A DNA stretch of 64,000 nt from Gilliamella sp. Pas-s25 (GTDB taxonomy: Bacteria; Pseudomonadota; Gammaproteobacteria; Enterobacterales; Orbaceae), in the NCBI RefSeq assembly GCF_009795885.1, contig NZ_WTEV01000012.1, positions 1 through 64,000 on the forward strand. Direction: 5' to 3'. The translations under genes were made by a program, and so were the position numbers. Below the pieces are notes generated by a model that worked only from the letters and a program-made list of their open reading frames with translations, was not told the DNA's origin and searched no databases. Within the stretch, counting starts at the first letter, position 1. Every line of letters starts with the position of its first letter. Positions 29,671 through 39,325 of the stretch are shown in pieces.

Positions 29671-30432
29671 TTAATACATCATTTTTATATTATGGTTATT
29701 GAAAAAAGAGATAAATTCCTTAGTGGGGGCTTTATCGGTAATAATTTGATTAAACAGCGTTAATTCACTAATCAAAGCCGGTTTAACTTGATTAAATTTA
29801 GTATGATCGGCAATCAAAATACGCAGGTCAGATTGTTTCATGGCTTGCAACTTCATATCAAGTTCATCAAAATGATAACAAGTGACTCCTCGTGATATAT
29901 CAACCCCAGCAGCAGAAATAAACGCTTTATTTGGGCAAATCGAATTTAATTGGCAATGCTGTCCAATAGAGGTAAAAATAGCATTATTAACCTGATAATA
30001 ACCACCACATAAAATTGTCTTACAATTAGGTTTATTTTGTAATGCTAAAAATGCGTTTAATGAATAGCAGATAGCGGTAAAGGTTATTTCATCATCAATA
30101 GCATCAATGATAAAAGGGATTGTGGTACCGCAATCAAAAAAGACAGTATCATTTGCATAAACAAGTTTGCTGGCTAGTTTAGCAATATGTAGCTTTTCGT
30201 TAACTTGTTTATCTTGCTGATCTGAAACAAAATATTGCGTTGCTTGATAACGAGCTTCACTAACAATATAACCGCCTAAAACCGTTAATGATGTAGGAAT
30301 ATTATTTAAATCTCGTCGAATGGTCATTTCTGAAACAGCTAACAACTTAGCCGCCTGTTTTAAATGAACCTTATCTGTTTTTTTTAAAATTTGAATGAGA
30401 TCATTAATTCTTTTTTGCGATTGCGTTTCCAT
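29671..30432 (-). CDS. deoR: Deoxyribonucleoside regulator DeoR
   Basis: DeoR-family repressor, released by deoxyribose 5-phosphate. The N-terminal helix-turn-helix ([21 protein letters not shown]) and the effector domain with [30 protein letters not shown] and [10 protein letters not shown] match E. coli DeoR very closely. The 253 residues are typical. It sits between deoC and dxr on the minus strand. Two 16-base sites similar to the E. coli DeoR operator lie before deoC, implying autoregulation with its target. Confidence 0.95.
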   Translation of the reverse strand: METQSQKRINDLIQILKKTDKVHLKQAAKLLAVSEMTIRRDLNNIPTSLTVLGGYIVSEARYQATQYFVSDQQDKQVNEKLHIAKLASKLVYANDTVFFDCGTTIPFIIDAIDDEITFTAICYSLNAFLALQNKPNCKTILCGGYYQVNNAIFTSIGQHCQLNSICPNKAFISAAGVDISRGVTCYHFDELDMKLQAMKQSDLRILIADHTKFNQVKPALISELTLFNQIITDKAPTKEFISFFNNHNIKMMY

Positions 30433-30489
30433 TCAGTTTCCATCAATATCAATAAGCGACATAAAGTAGCTTATTGATAAGTTTATTGA

Positions 30490-31155
30490 TTAATAACTGC
30501 TTGATGATGTGGTATCACCCGATACAATAGCAATGCCTGCGCTTGCACCTAAACGCGTTGCCCCAGCTTGAATCATTTTTTCAGCGGTTGCACGATCGCG
30601 AATACCGCCCGATGCTTTAACACCCATCTCTTTACCTACAGTGTCGCGCATTAATTTAACATCCTCAACAGTTGCACCCGACACGCTAAAACCAGTTGAT
30701 GTTTTTACAAACGCAACGCCAATTTCTTTACAAATTGTACAAACTTTGACAATTTCTTCTTTGGTTAATAGACAGGTTTCTAAAATAACTTTTAATGGCA
30801 CAACGCCACAAGCTTTAAATACTGCTTCAATATCATGTTTAACCGCATCGAAATCATTACTTTTTAACCAACCTACATTAATAACCATATCGATTTCTTG
30901 AGCGCCAGCTTTAACCGCCATTTCGGTTTCGAACGCTTTAGCGCTAGTGAGCATGGCACCAAGTGGAAAGCCAACCACCGCACACACTTTTACATCACTG
31001 CCATTAAGTAAGCTTGCCGCTAAAGGTACATAGCCTGAATTTACACAAACCGAATAAAAATGATATTCCTTAGCTTCATCACAAAGCTTACGAATTTGAT
31101 CTTCTGTCGCATTCATTGCGAGTAAAGTATGATCAATATACTTTGCATAATTCAT
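30490..31155 (-). CDS. deoC: Deoxyribose-phosphate aldolase DeoC
   Basis: Splits 2-deoxyribose 5-phosphate to glyceraldehyde 3-phosphate and acetaldehyde. The Schiff-base lysine is K151 in FVKTSTGF, with the second conserved lysine in [16 protein letters not shown] at the start and VVGFPLGA are also conserved. The 221 residues match the shorter (Gram-positive-like) form rather than the 259-residue E. coli DeoC. It is the first gene of the operon with deoR and dxr. Confidence 0.96.
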   Translation of the reverse strand: MNYAKYIDHTLLAMNATEDQIRKLCDEAKEYHFYSVCVNSGYVPLAASLLNGSDVKVCAVVGFPLGAMLTSAKAFETEMAVKAGAQEIDMVINVGWLKSNDFDAVKHDIEAVFKACGVVPLKVILETCLLTKEEIVKVCTICKEIGVAFVKTSTGFSVSGATVEDVKLMRDTVGKEMGVKASGGIRDRATAEKMIQAGATRLGASAGIAIVSGDTTSSSSY

Positions 31156-31224
31156 AACGAGATCCTTAAAATGTCTTTGTAATAATGTTTAATTAAATAT
31201 TGTTAGTATGTAAATAAATAGAGA

Positions 31225-31240
31225 TGTTATAAAAATAACA
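31225..31240. promoter_or_regulatory. DeoR operator, site 1
   Basis: TGTTATAAAAATAACA has the same arms as the E. coli DeoR operator (TGTTA...TAACA, 16 bases). It lies 70 bases before deoC. Confidence 0.75.
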
Positions 31241-31255
31241 AATATAGCTAAATGT

Positions 31256-31271
31256 TGTTATTTTTATAACA
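31256..31271. promoter_or_regulatory. DeoR operator, site 2
   Basis: TGTTATTTTTATAACA is the exact reverse complement of site 1, 31 bases away centre to centre (about three helical turns), suited to cooperative or looped DeoR binding. Confidence 0.75.
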
Positions 31272-31768
31272 TTATGGCGAAATTGTTTGAAATAGTACAG
31301 ATAAAAATCTGTGTTTGAGTTTTAGGCTTTTTGTGAAATAAGTAACATTTATGTCAACGCTTAGGTTTCGGCAAATTTTGATGCCGGCATGAGACAAAGA
31401 AATAAGCTATTGTTTTTTTGTTAAAAAACAAACAAAAACTCTAATAAAATCAATATCTTTTCCAACCTATTTTTGACAAAAAATCAGGCCTTTTTGGGGT
31501 GGAGGATAGAATGAATTAGCCGCGGTGGTTTCGGACGTTTTGAACTTTAGTGGACAAAACGTTCGAAACCTTGCCGTACTATATATACCAATTAACTCGC
31601 TCGGCAATACTGAACAGTAATAAAGAGTAACCTATCCAACTTAAGTGATTTGTGATAAAACATCTGATGATTTTTAAAAGATTATGTTAATAATGAAAAG
31701 TGGGCACACTTCATTTTCTGACATAGCATCTTTTAAATATAAAATAACAAGAATGATGGGAAAGGAAA
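31272..31768. other. Intergenic region with hairpins
   Basis: About 500 bases without a gene. It has a perfect palindrome ATGCCGGCAT at 31381-31390, a long hairpin at 31527-31570, and a second pair TTGCCG/CGGCAA at 31571-31607. AGGA and GGAAAGGAAA at the end lead to the LysR gene. Confidence 0.4.
31527..31570. repeat. Long inverted repeat (16-bp arms)
   Basis: Arms 31527-31542 and 31555-31570 pair at 15 of 16 positions (the odd one is a G-T wobble) around a 12-base loop. The stem is GC-richer than its surroundings. It is not followed by a T-tract. Confidence 0.7.
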
Positions 31769-32647
31769 ATGATAGATATAAAAATTTTACGTTATTTTCT
31801 TGCGCTTGCTAAAGAAGAAAGTATTACCGCTGCCGCTAACCATTTGCATTTAACTCAACCTACCTTATCTCGTCAGCTCATGGAGTTAGAACAAACGCTT
31901 GGCACCCCCCTATTTATTCGCGGCAGTAGACGAATTACCTTGACCGATGAAGGAATACGATTACGTAAACGTGCCGAGGAGATACTGGAACTTGTGCATA
32001 AAACAGAAGAAGAGTTTCAAGCACCCAACGAAAGTATTGGTGGTGATATTTATATTGGTTGTGGTGAAACCGATGCAATGAAGTTGGTAGTAAATGTTAT
32101 TAAATCAATGCAAGATGTATACCCTCATATCTGCACCCATATTTATAGTGGTAATGCAAATGATGTCACCGAACGTATTGATAAGGGATTACTTGATTTT
32201 GGTGTGTTAATTGAACCAACTCATCTAACAAAATATGAATCATTGTGCCTTCCTCAACAAGATACGTGGGGAGTGTTGATGAGAAAAGATTGTGCGTTGG
32301 CAAACCTTGAGGTCATTTCTCCATCTGATTTATGGTCATTACCACTGATTGTTTCCCAACAAAAATATGTTAGTGATAGTATTGAACAATGGTTTAAACG
32401 AAACTATGACAAATTAAATATTATTGCAACATATAACTTAATATTTAATGCCTCATTAATGGTTGAACAACATATCGGATATGCCTTGTGTTTAGATAAA
32501 CTGATTAATACAGCTGGCGATAACCCGCTTTGTTTTAAACCGTTATATCCAAAATTAAAAGTGGATGTGAATATTGTCTGGAAAAAATATCATGTATTTT
32601 CTAAAGCTGCTGAACTGTTTTTAAAACAGCTAAAAGAACATTTTTGA
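31769..32647 (+). CDS. LysR-family transcriptional regulator
   Basis: A 292-residue LysR-type regulator. The winged helix-turn-helix occupies residues 1-60 (ILRYFLALAKEESITAAANHLHLTQPTLSRQLMELE), followed by a linker helix and a periplasmic-binding-like effector domain. GGAAAGGAAA precedes the ATG. It is convergent with the hydrolase and MFS genes and may control them, as often seen for adjacent LysR genes, but no operator is apparent. The effector is unknown. Confidence 0.88.
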   Translation: MIDIKILRYFLALAKEESITAAANHLHLTQPTLSRQLMELEQTLGTPLFIRGSRRITLTDEGIRLRKRAEEILELVHKTEEEFQAPNESIGGDIYIGCGETDAMKLVVNVIKSMQDVYPHICTHIYSGNANDVTERIDKGLLDFGVLIEPTHLTKYESLCLPQQDTWGVLMRKDCALANLEVISPSDLWSLPLIVSQQKYVSDSIEQWFKRNYDKLNIIATYNLIFNASLMVEQHIGYALCLDKLINTAGDNPLCFKPLYPKLKVDVNIVWKKYHVFSKAAELFLKQLKEHF

Positions 32648-32745
32648 TATTCATCTGCTATTTTATAATGATGAGCAAAAGTAAGGGAGCAACATAAATT
32701 CTTACTCCCTTTGCTGTGGAATAACATTTCATTAAAAATTAATAG

Positions 32746-33816
32746 CTATTTCAGATATGTTTTAAAAAAGGTTGTTAATTTATCAAAAGGGATTAAATCG
32801 ATTCGATCATAAAGATCAACATGCCCAGCTCCTTTTACATAATAAAGTTCTTTCGGTTCTATCGCGCGGTTATAAGCGTCTTCACTGAACTCTTTAGAAT
32901 GAGCCTGATCACCTGTGATAAATAACATTGGTCGTGGTGAAATGGTATCAATATCGTTAAATGGATAGAAATTCATAAATTTTACATTACTGGTTAATGT
33001 TGGGTGAGTCGTTAGTTCTGGCGTTGAACTTGCAGGCGTATATTCACCACGAGGCGTACGATAAAAATCGTAAAATTCATGGGCAATTGGACCATCTTCT
33101 GGTTTGAGTTGCCCTTTATTGACCGTACCACTTGTATATAATGTCTGCCCCCCAGAAAATTCAACATAACGTTGTTCTGCCGCCTGTTTAATAATCTGCT
33201 TTCGCTGTTCAAGTGTTAACGAGTGGTGAAGAGCATGGCGATTGGCTGACCCCATATCATACATACTTACCGTCGCAATGGCTTTTAAACGTGGATCAAT
33301 TTTAGCAGCACTAATAACAAAACTACCACTACCACAAACACCAATTACGCCAATATTGTGACGATCTACAAAAGTTTGATTACCTAAATAATCAACTGCC
33401 GCACTGAAATCTTCTGCATACATATCGGGCAATACAACATTACGTGGCTGTCCCTCACTTTCGCCCCAAAAAGATAAGTCAATGGCTAATGTAATAAAGC
33501 CTTGTTCAGCCATTTTAGTCGCATATAAATTGGCACTTTGTTCTTTAACTGCACCCATTGGGTGTCCAACAATAATGGCTGGATATTTATTTTTTGGATC
33601 AAGCGTTTTAGGCATAAACAAATTTCCAACCACGTTCATTTTATATTGATTTAGAAAACTAACTTTTTGCATAGTGACATTATCGCTTTGATAAAAATTA
33701 TTCGCATTGTTAGACATATCGGCTCCCATTACTGATGGTGATAAAAATAACCCAAAAAGACTTAAAAAGACGATTAAAGCAGTACTATCTTTGAAATAAA
33801 ATAAAACCTTTTTCAT
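32746..33816 (-). CDS. Exported alpha/beta hydrolase
   Basis: A 356-residue alpha/beta hydrolase with an N-terminal export signal: charged start, a hydrophobic stretch at about 12-28 and a likely cleavage after VMGA. The oxyanion region is VGHPMGAV. The nucleophile elbow reads GVCGSGS at 159-165, so the nucleophile is either C161 (dienelactone-hydrolase-like) or S163. The acid is in TGDQAHS and the His in GAGHVDLYD. Substrate unknown; likely an esterase-type enzyme of the YcjY/DLH type. It is followed by the MFS gene upstream on the same strand, with 69 bases between. Confidence 0.8.
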   Translation of the reverse strand: MKKVLFYFKDSTALIVFLSLFGLFLSPSVMGADMSNNANNFYQSDNVTMQKVSFLNQYKMNVVGNLFMPKTLDPKNKYPAIIVGHPMGAVKEQSANLYATKMAEQGFITLAIDLSFWGESEGQPRNVVLPDMYAEDFSAAVDYLGNQTFVDRHNIGVIGVCGSGSFVISAAKIDPRLKAIATVSMYDMGSANRHALHHSLTLEQRKQIIKQAAEQRYVEFSGGQTLYTSGTVNKGQLKPEDGPIAHEFYDFYRTPRGEYTPASSTPELTTHPTLTSNVKFMNFYPFNDIDTISPRPMLFITGDQAHSKEFSEDAYNRAIEPKELYYVKGAGHVDLYDRIDLIPFDKLTTFFKTYLK

Positions 33817-33885
33817 TAATGTGATCCCTTTAATAAGTAAATGTTAATTCGATATTATCAAGCAATAAATAGTTAAAAATTATTA

Positions 33886-35091
33886 CTATGCAATACGATT
33901 TCCTGTTACACGAGTAAATAATCGAAAACTGAGATGAGTTAATATCAAGGCACATAAAAAAATAAGTGCAGCACTAAAAAATATGCCTAGTATCCCTTGA
34001 TGATCAAAGATGATGCCTCCTATTGCCGCTGCCAATCCAATAGAAAACTGAATCGCCGCAACAGATAATCCACCCATCATTTCGGCTTTATCAGCAAGTG
34101 TACGTACAATCCAAGTAGACCAACCCACCGGAATAAAACCAAACATAAATCCCCAAGCAATAACAAGTAACATGTTGAATTTTATATTTTTATCGATAAA
34201 CATTAAAATAATAGCAAGCATCAATAAAATAAAATGAATAACTATCATCGTTATTTTAAATTGTTTACCCATCACAAAACCCGCAATAACGGTACCAATA
34301 CAATTAGCAATGCCAAATAGAAGTAAAAGTGTAGAGAGAGTATTTGTTTTTAAGGCAAGATTATGTTCTAAAAATGGTCTTAAGTATGTGAAAAATATAT
34401 GATATCCCCCATAACTAAATATCGTGGCTACTATTCCTATCGTTATCCAGCTTTGTTTTAAGAGAAAAAACATATTGTTAAAACTATTACCTTGCTGTGC
34501 AGGTAAAGTAGGCAATGCTATAAATTGCCAAATAAAGGCAATAACCCCCAGTAATGCCGATAACAAAAAGATATTTCGCCAACCAATCAGATTGCCTAAA
34601 TAGCTTGCTAATGGTAGCGAAATAATCGTTGCCACTGAAACACCAGCATAGATAATGCTTAATGCACGAGATATATCTTTTGCCGGTACAAGTTGTAGCG
34701 TTACCGCTGAAGCCATAGACCAAAAGCCACCAACACATATCCCCAATATGCAGCGCCCTATCAATAGAATGATATAATTAGGGGTAAATGCGACCAATAT
34801 ATTAGCAATCACCAATAAAATAGAGAGCGTTAATAATACTAACCGTCTATTTATTTTTTTTGTTAATGGCGCCAATGTCAAACTTGCAATAACAGCAAAA
34901 ATACCCACAGCAGTGACCGTTTGCCCTGCCATTCCTTCAGTAATATTTAATGTTTGTGCAATAGGCGTTAACAAACTAATAGGAATAAACTCAGCCACAA
35001 TAAGACTGGTTACCCCCATAAATAATGAAAAAACAGCAGACCAATGGGATGTTTTTTCTGATTCTGACTGACAGGATAATGATGTTTTCAT
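33886..35091 (-). CDS. MFS efflux transporter, NepI-like (DHA1)
   Basis: A 401-residue major facilitator superfamily protein with twelve predicted membrane helices. The first helix has VTSLIVAEFIPISLLTPIA and then TEGMAGQTVTAVGIFAVI, very like NepI (purine efflux) and YdeA. GRCILGICVGGFWSMA is motif C-like, pointing to an exporter. Same strand as the hydrolase; both may be controlled by the neighbouring LysR protein. Substrate unknown. Confidence 0.82.
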   Translation of the reverse strand: MKTSLSCQSESEKTSHWSAVFSLFMGVTSLIVAEFIPISLLTPIAQTLNITEGMAGQTVTAVGIFAVIASLTLAPLTKKINRRLVLLTLSILLVIANILVAFTPNYIILLIGRCILGICVGGFWSMASAVTLQLVPAKDISRALSIIYAGVSVATIISLPLASYLGNLIGWRNIFLLSALLGVIAFIWQFIALPTLPAQQGNSFNNMFFLLKQSWITIGIVATIFSYGGYHIFFTYLRPFLEHNLALKTNTLSTLLLLFGIANCIGTVIAGFVMGKQFKITMIVIHFILLMLAIILMFIDKNIKFNMLLVIAWGFMFGFIPVGWSTWIVRTLADKAEMMGGLSVAAIQFSIGLAAAIGGIIFDHQGILGIFFSAALIFLCALILTHLSFRLFTRVTGNRIA

Positions 35092-35482
35092 TACATAAAC
35101 TACCTTTTATTCAACTAACTCCATAGTGACATTAACGCTGGAACCTTAGCTAGCAAGTACCTCTAAACCAAAGATCAACTTATCTATATAGATAAGATCA
35201 GAGTGGATAACACCAGCAGAAATAGTTTAAATAGCTAACTTCAAAAAAGTATAGGCACTTCATCAATCTATGTAAAATACTTATATTTTATAGTTAGATA
35301 TGCCTTAAAGGCATGGGGTATAAGCCCGTTTTGTTGAGGATATTTAGTTTGTTTTTTGTTGAATAATAGTTAAAAAAGTAAATATTACATCTGTCTATCT
35401 TACATTTTTAAATGCTTTTTTACCGTTATCATTGGGGGACTTTCTATTGTTTTAAATGGACTATTTTTAAAGGTAGTAATAG
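35092..35482. other. Intergenic region
   Basis: About 390 bases, no gene seen. It holds the likely promoter of the MFS gene (minus strand) and one short palindrome, ATGCCTTAAAGGCAT at 35300-35314. Confidence 0.4.
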
Positions 35483-35884
35483 TTAAGAGTTTGGCGCTGA
35501 ATCGTTTGATAAAGGTATAACTTCTTCTATATCTTGTATAAATTTTCTAGCTTTAGCTATACTAAGTTCGGCTTCTTTTTTGTCTAATGTTTCTTGTAAA
35601 TGGTAATCACATTTAATTCTAAGTGCTTTTTGTTCTAACAATCTTGCCCTTAAAGAAATTAATTTCATTCTTGGAATGGCTTCATCTTTACCCGGAGCTG
35701 CTAAATAATCGGTCACACTTTTATGAGAAGGTTCATCTTTAGGTAATCTAAAATTGATTGAAGATAAGATAGCGTGGTAACAACTATAATACGCTCTAGC
35801 AATTGCATTACGATAACCGATTTCATCATTCCGTTTTAATGAATCTTCAGCAAAAGAGAGAAAGTCTTTGCAGTTTACTGACAC
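35483..35884 (-). CDS. HEPN-like small helical protein
   Basis: A 133-residue helical protein. The pattern DFLSFAEDSLKRNDEIGYRNAIARAYYSCYHAIL is typical of the HEPN fold (AR-YY--YHA core), and HKSVTDYL and ALRIKCDY fit later HEPN helices. The RNase motif R-x4-6-H of active HEPN toxins is not clearly present. The start is GTG, with AGGGGG ten bases upstream. It follows the 256-residue gene by 14 bases, so the two make one unit, possibly a toxin-antitoxin or defence pair. Confidence 0.65.
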   Translation of the reverse strand: MSVNCKDFLSFAEDSLKRNDEIGYRNAIARAYYSCYHAILSSINFRLPKDEPSHKSVTDYLAAPGKDEAIPRMKLISLRARLLEQKALRIKCDYHLQETLDKKEAELSIAKARKFIQDIEEVIPLSNDSAPNS

Positions 35885-35898
35885 TTCCTTTCAACCCC

Positions 35899-36669
35899 CT
35901 AAGTAATAACTTGATATTCAGATTTTAGATAACGAATAGACACGCCGAAAGCCTTATCATGAAGGTTTTCATTTTCAGCAATTTTATCAGCCAACTCACC
36001 ATCTATTTTAGCCAAACGTACAAAATCAGTGTCGTTGGCTGTTAGTATCATAATATTAATATCATCGTCAGGATAATACTCACAACAGATTTGAGAATGT
36101 GATAACCGATAGGTATCTGCTATATCAAGAAAAGTTTTAAGTAAAAATTGCATATTTTCATCACTCAATTTTAAATTACTTTGAAATTGACGCAATGAAT
36201 CAAGGCGTTGAGATAACTCAGAAATAACATCTTTTTTATTTAATTTATCAAGTTCTTGATATACTTTATTAATTCCCTCAAAATTACCATTCCATAAATA
36301 TGCATCAAACAAATATATTAAAAAATTAGAGTTATTTGAAATTTGATTATTTGCCCTAATGATTTCTGCAATATATTTTTTAATGAAACCTATATCAAAT
36401 AAATAGGCTATATAATTCATCATAAAATAAGGTTCATTATAAGAAAAAGATTTTTCAAATAGCGATAATGCAACTGAAACATCTCCCTTACAAGCATAAA
36501 AAAATGCCCACAATTGATCCCCAATTAAGTCTCCTTGAGGAAAAGGCTTCAAATCTTTACGGAACTCAAATTCTTCACAACCTTCGAAAGTTCGTTCAGA
36601 AAAAAGAATCTGTATTAGCTTATCTAATATCATTGTGCTTTTTGTTGCAGGTACATTAGATTTTGCCAT
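35899..36669 (-). CDS. Unknown partner of the HEPN-like gene
   Basis: A 256-residue protein of unknown family. Residues 40-170 look like paired helices (GDLIGDQLWAFFYACKGDVSVALSLFEKSF, FLIYLFDAYLWNGNFEGINKVYQEL), resembling TPR/Sel1-type repeats. The C-terminal part DDDINIMILTANDTDFVRLAKIDGELADKIAE looks alpha/beta. ATG is preceded by AAGGATTATCAACG. It is the first gene of the pair with the HEPN protein, which suggests it could be its antitoxin or sensor. This is an inference. Confidence 0.55.
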   Translation of the reverse strand: MAKSNVPATKSTMILDKLIQILFSERTFEGCEEFEFRKDLKPFPQGDLIGDQLWAFFYACKGDVSVALSLFEKSFSYNEPYFMMNYIAYLFDIGFIKKYIAEIIRANNQISNNSNFLIYLFDAYLWNGNFEGINKVYQELDKLNKKDVISELSQRLDSLRQFQSNLKLSDENMQFLLKTFLDIADTYRLSHSQICCEYYPDDDINIMILTANDTDFVRLAKIDGELADKIAENENLHDKAFGVSIRYLKSEYQVIT

Positions 36670-36883
36670 CGTTGATAATCCTTATACAGAATTGAATTGA
36701 ATAATACATAAAATAACTAAGTGATAGTAATATCGGACGCCCAGTAATTAATCATTATAAATTATTGCTTATGATTAACAAGAAAAAGATTTTTCCTATC
36801 TAACCAATAAAAATTTAGATTACTTATTTGGTATTTTCCATCCTAAAATAGGTTTCAGTATAAAAATTAGTTTTTCAAGGGAA
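36670..36883. other. Intergenic region between HEPN pair and frr
   Basis: About 215 bases, no gene. It contains a shortened copy (GGTTTCAGTATAAAA, about 36851-36865) of the dispersed 35-bp repeat described elsewhere. Confidence 0.4.
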
Positions 36884-36913
36884 AAACGCTCTGCTTTATA
36901 AAACAGAGCGTTT
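36884..36913 (-). terminator. Terminator of the rpsB-frr operon
   Basis: Perfect 10-bp stem AAACGCTCTG / CAGAGCGTTT with a 10-base loop, 27 bases after the frr stop and followed on the minus strand by TTCCC after TTT. Confidence 0.8.
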
Positions 36914-36939
36914 GTAAGGAAAGGGAAAAAATAGAAGAA

Positions 36940-37497
36940 TTAGAATTCCATTAACTCTTTTTCTTTATCGGCAAGCACTGCATCTAATTTTTTAATTGCG
37001 GCATCTGTCGCTTTTTGGATTAAATCTTGTGCTTTACGTTCATCATCTTCTGAAATTTCTTTATCTTTTAGTAACGCTTTGATTTGATCGTTGGCATCAC
37101 GGCGAATATTACGGATAGATACTCGACCTTGTTCCGCTTCGTTACGAACAATTTTAGTTAAATCACGACGGCGTTCTTCTGTTAATGGTGGCAATGGTAC
37201 ACGAATAACGGTACCTGCTGATGCTGGGTTTAACCCTAAATCAGACGTTAAAATTGCTTTTTCAATAGCAGGAGTTAATGATTTATCAAATACTGTGATA
37301 GCTAGCGTTCTTGCATCTTCAGCAACGATGTTAGCTAGTTGACGCAGTGGCGTTGGACTGCCGTAATATTCAACCATAATGCCATCTAATAAACTTGGTG
37401 ATGCACGACCGGTTCGAACTTTAGAAATATGATTTTGAAACGCATCAATGCTTTTTTCCATGCGCGTTTGCGCTTCTTTTTGAATCTCGTTTAACAT
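36940..37497 (-). CDS. frr: Ribosome recycling factor Frr
   Basis: Works with EF-G to split post-termination ribosomes. The 185-residue protein shows the conserved [25 protein letters not shown] and the long three-helix bundle with [15 protein letters not shown] and [12 protein letters not shown]. Length is exactly as in E. coli (185). It is the last gene of rpsB-tsf-pyrH-frr, 29 bases after pyrH. Confidence 0.97.
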   Translation of the reverse strand: MLNEIQKEAQTRMEKSIDAFQNHISKVRTGRASPSLLDGIMVEYYGSPTPLRQLANIVAEDARTLAITVFDKSLTPAIEKAILTSDLGLNPASAGTVIRVPLPPLTEERRRDLTKIVRNEAEQGRVSIRNIRRDANDQIKALLKDKEISEDDERKAQDLIQKATDAAIKKLDAVLADKEKELMEF

Positions 37498-37526
37498 AAT
37501 AAAAGCCTTATTTAAAATAAAGATAA

Positions 37527-38261
37527 TTAACTGGTTACTGTTGCTTTGTTATTAATTAATGTCCCTTCTTGTTCACCTAAAATAACGCGACGCAATGCAC
37601 CAGGTTTATTCATATTAAAGACACAAATGGGTAGATTATGATCTCTTGCTAATGTGAATGCAGCTAAATCCATCACTTTAAGTTCATCATCAAGTACTTT
37701 ATCATAACTTAATGTTTTATAAAGTGTTGCTGTTGGATCTTTAACAGGATCGGCTGAATAAACACCATCAACTTTGGTGGCTTTTAAAACAACATCAGCT
37801 TCAATTTCAATACCACGTAAACATGCTGCTGAATCGGTGGTAAAAAATGGATTACCTGTTCCAGCAGACAAAATAACGACTCTACCATGACGAAGCAAAC
37901 TAATTGCTTCGGTCCAGCGATAATCATCACATACACCGTTTAATGGAATGGCTGACATTAAACGGGCATTAACTTCAATTCGGTGTAACGCATCGCGCAT
38001 CGCAAGACCATTCATTACAGTTGCTAGCATTCCCATATGATCGCCAACAACGCGGTTCATTCCCGCTTTAGCAAGCCCTGCCCCCCGAAATAGATTACCG
38101 CCCCCAATAACAACAGCGACTTGAACATTCATTTCAATTAGCTCTTTGATTTCTTGCGCCATGCGATCTAGAACGGTTGCATCAATACCAAAACCTTCGT
38201 CGCCTTGTAGTGCTTCGCCACTGAGTTTAAGAAGAATACGTTTATAGAAAGGGGTCACCAT
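37527..38261 (-). CDS. pyrH: UMP kinase PyrH
   Basis: Phosphorylates UMP to UDP with ATP; hexameric, amino-acid-kinase fold. LKLSGEAL binds phosphates, followed by [13 protein letters not shown], the [12 protein letters not shown] segment and [16 protein letters not shown]. The 244 residues match the family (241 in E. coli). It lies between tsf and frr, with a terminator-like hairpin upstream between tsf and pyrH. Confidence 0.97.
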   Translation of the reverse strand: MVTPFYKRILLKLSGEALQGDEGFGIDATVLDRMAQEIKELIEMNVQVAVVIGGGNLFRGAGLAKAGMNRVVGDHMGMLATVMNGLAMRDALHRIEVNARLMSAIPLNGVCDDYRWTEAISLLRHGRVVILSAGTGNPFFTTDSAACLRGIEIEADVVLKATKVDGVYSADPVKDPTATLYKTLSYDKVLDDELKVMDLAAFTLARDHNLPICVFNMNKPGALRRVILGEQEGTLINNKATVTS

Positions 38262-38347
38262 ACTGAAGTCTCACTATTTCGTTGTTTTATTACTCAATAA
38301 GCTAAAAAATTAGCCTATAGCAATTTTAAAATATTTTGTAGATAAAC

Positions 38348-38370
38348 AAAACCGCCTTAACGGCGGTTTT
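38348..38370 (-). terminator. Terminator/attenuator between tsf and pyrH
   Basis: Stem AAAACCGCC / GGCGGTTTT with a 5-base loop, just after the tsf stop. On the minus strand the stem is followed by TTTTGTTT. It probably reduces read-through from rpsB-tsf into pyrH. Confidence 0.75.
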
Positions 38371-38379
38371 TTGAAACGA

Positions 38380-39237
38380 TTAAGATTGTTTCGATATTGC
38401 AGCAACTTCTGCAGCAAAGTCAACTTCAACTTTTTCAATACCTTCACCCACTTCAAAACGGATGAATGAAGCAACTGCTGCGCTCTTTTCTTTTAATAAT
38501 TCGCCAACTGTTTTTGAAGGATCCATAACAAATGGTTGTCCAGTTAGTGATACTTCACCAGTGAACTTACGCATACGGCCTGCAACCATTTTTTCAGCGA
38601 TTTCACGTGGTTTACCTGATTTCATTGCGATATCGATTTGAATGTTACGTTCATGTTCAACAACATCAGCTGGAACACTGCTTGGATCAACATACTCTGG
38701 TTTGCTTGCAGCAATGTGCATTGCAATATGTTTAACTAATTCATCATCAGCACCATTAGCAGCGACTAATACACCAATACGCGCACCGTGTTGGTAACTA
38801 CCCACAACATCACCAGCGATTTGTGCAACGCGACGAATGCCGATGTTTTCACCAATTTTAGCAACTAAAGCTGTGCGCTCTTCTTCAAATTTAGCTTGCA
38901 GTGCAGCAATATCACTAGTGCGTTCAGTTAATGCTGCTTCAGCAACTTTATCACTAAATGCTAAAAATCCAGCATCTTTTGCAACAAAGTCTGTTTCACA
39001 GTTTACTTCTAAGATAATACCAAATTTTTTGTCCGCAGAGATTTTAGAAATAATAACACCTTCAGCCGCAACACGACCTGCTTTTTTAGCGGCTTTTGCT
39101 TGACCTGATTTACGCATGTTGTCAATTGCAAGTTCGATATTACCATTAGCTTCAACTAATGCTTTTTTACATTCCATCATACCTGCGCCAGTTCTTTCGC
39201 GCAGTTCTTTTACCATAGAAGCGGTAACTTCAGCCAT
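38380..39237 (-). CDS. tsf: Elongation factor Ts
   Basis: Nucleotide exchange factor of EF-Tu. The N-terminal UBA-like domain has [24 protein letters not shown], and the core has the conserved [10 protein letters not shown] and the [11 protein letters not shown] segment. The 285 residues match E. coli (283). GAGGATTAAAAA precedes the ATG. It follows rpsB by 88 bases with a small hairpin between (39283-39306). Confidence 0.97.
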   Translation of the reverse strand: MAEVTASMVKELRERTGAGMMECKKALVEANGNIELAIDNMRKSGQAKAAKKAGRVAAEGVIISKISADKKFGIILEVNCETDFVAKDAGFLAFSDKVAEAALTERTSDIAALQAKFEEERTALVAKIGENIGIRRVAQIAGDVVGSYQHGARIGVLVAANGADDELVKHIAMHIAASKPEYVDPSSVPADVVEHERNIQIDIAMKSGKPREIAEKMVAGRMRKFTGEVSLTGQPFVMDPSKTVGELLKEKSAAVASFIRFEVGEGIEKVEVDFAAEVAAISKQS

Positions 39238-39282
39238 TTTTTAATCCTCTATTTAACCATTGTGATAACTTTCATTAGAATA

Positions 39283-39306
39283 GGTCGATAGCATTAAGTA
39301 TCGACC
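39283..39306 (-). promoter_or_regulatory. Hairpin between rpsB and tsf
   Basis: 8-bp stem GGTCGATA / TATCGACC with an 8-base loop, no T-tract. Probably an intercistronic attenuator or RNA-processing site. Confidence 0.5.
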
Positions 39307-39325
39307 CTGAAAATATTTGAGTTTA

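Noticed and set aside
31769-35091. LysR gene as a proven regulator of the hydrolase and efflux genes
   Set aside because: Orientation is convergent rather than divergent and no T-N11-A operator stood out; kept only as a possibility.
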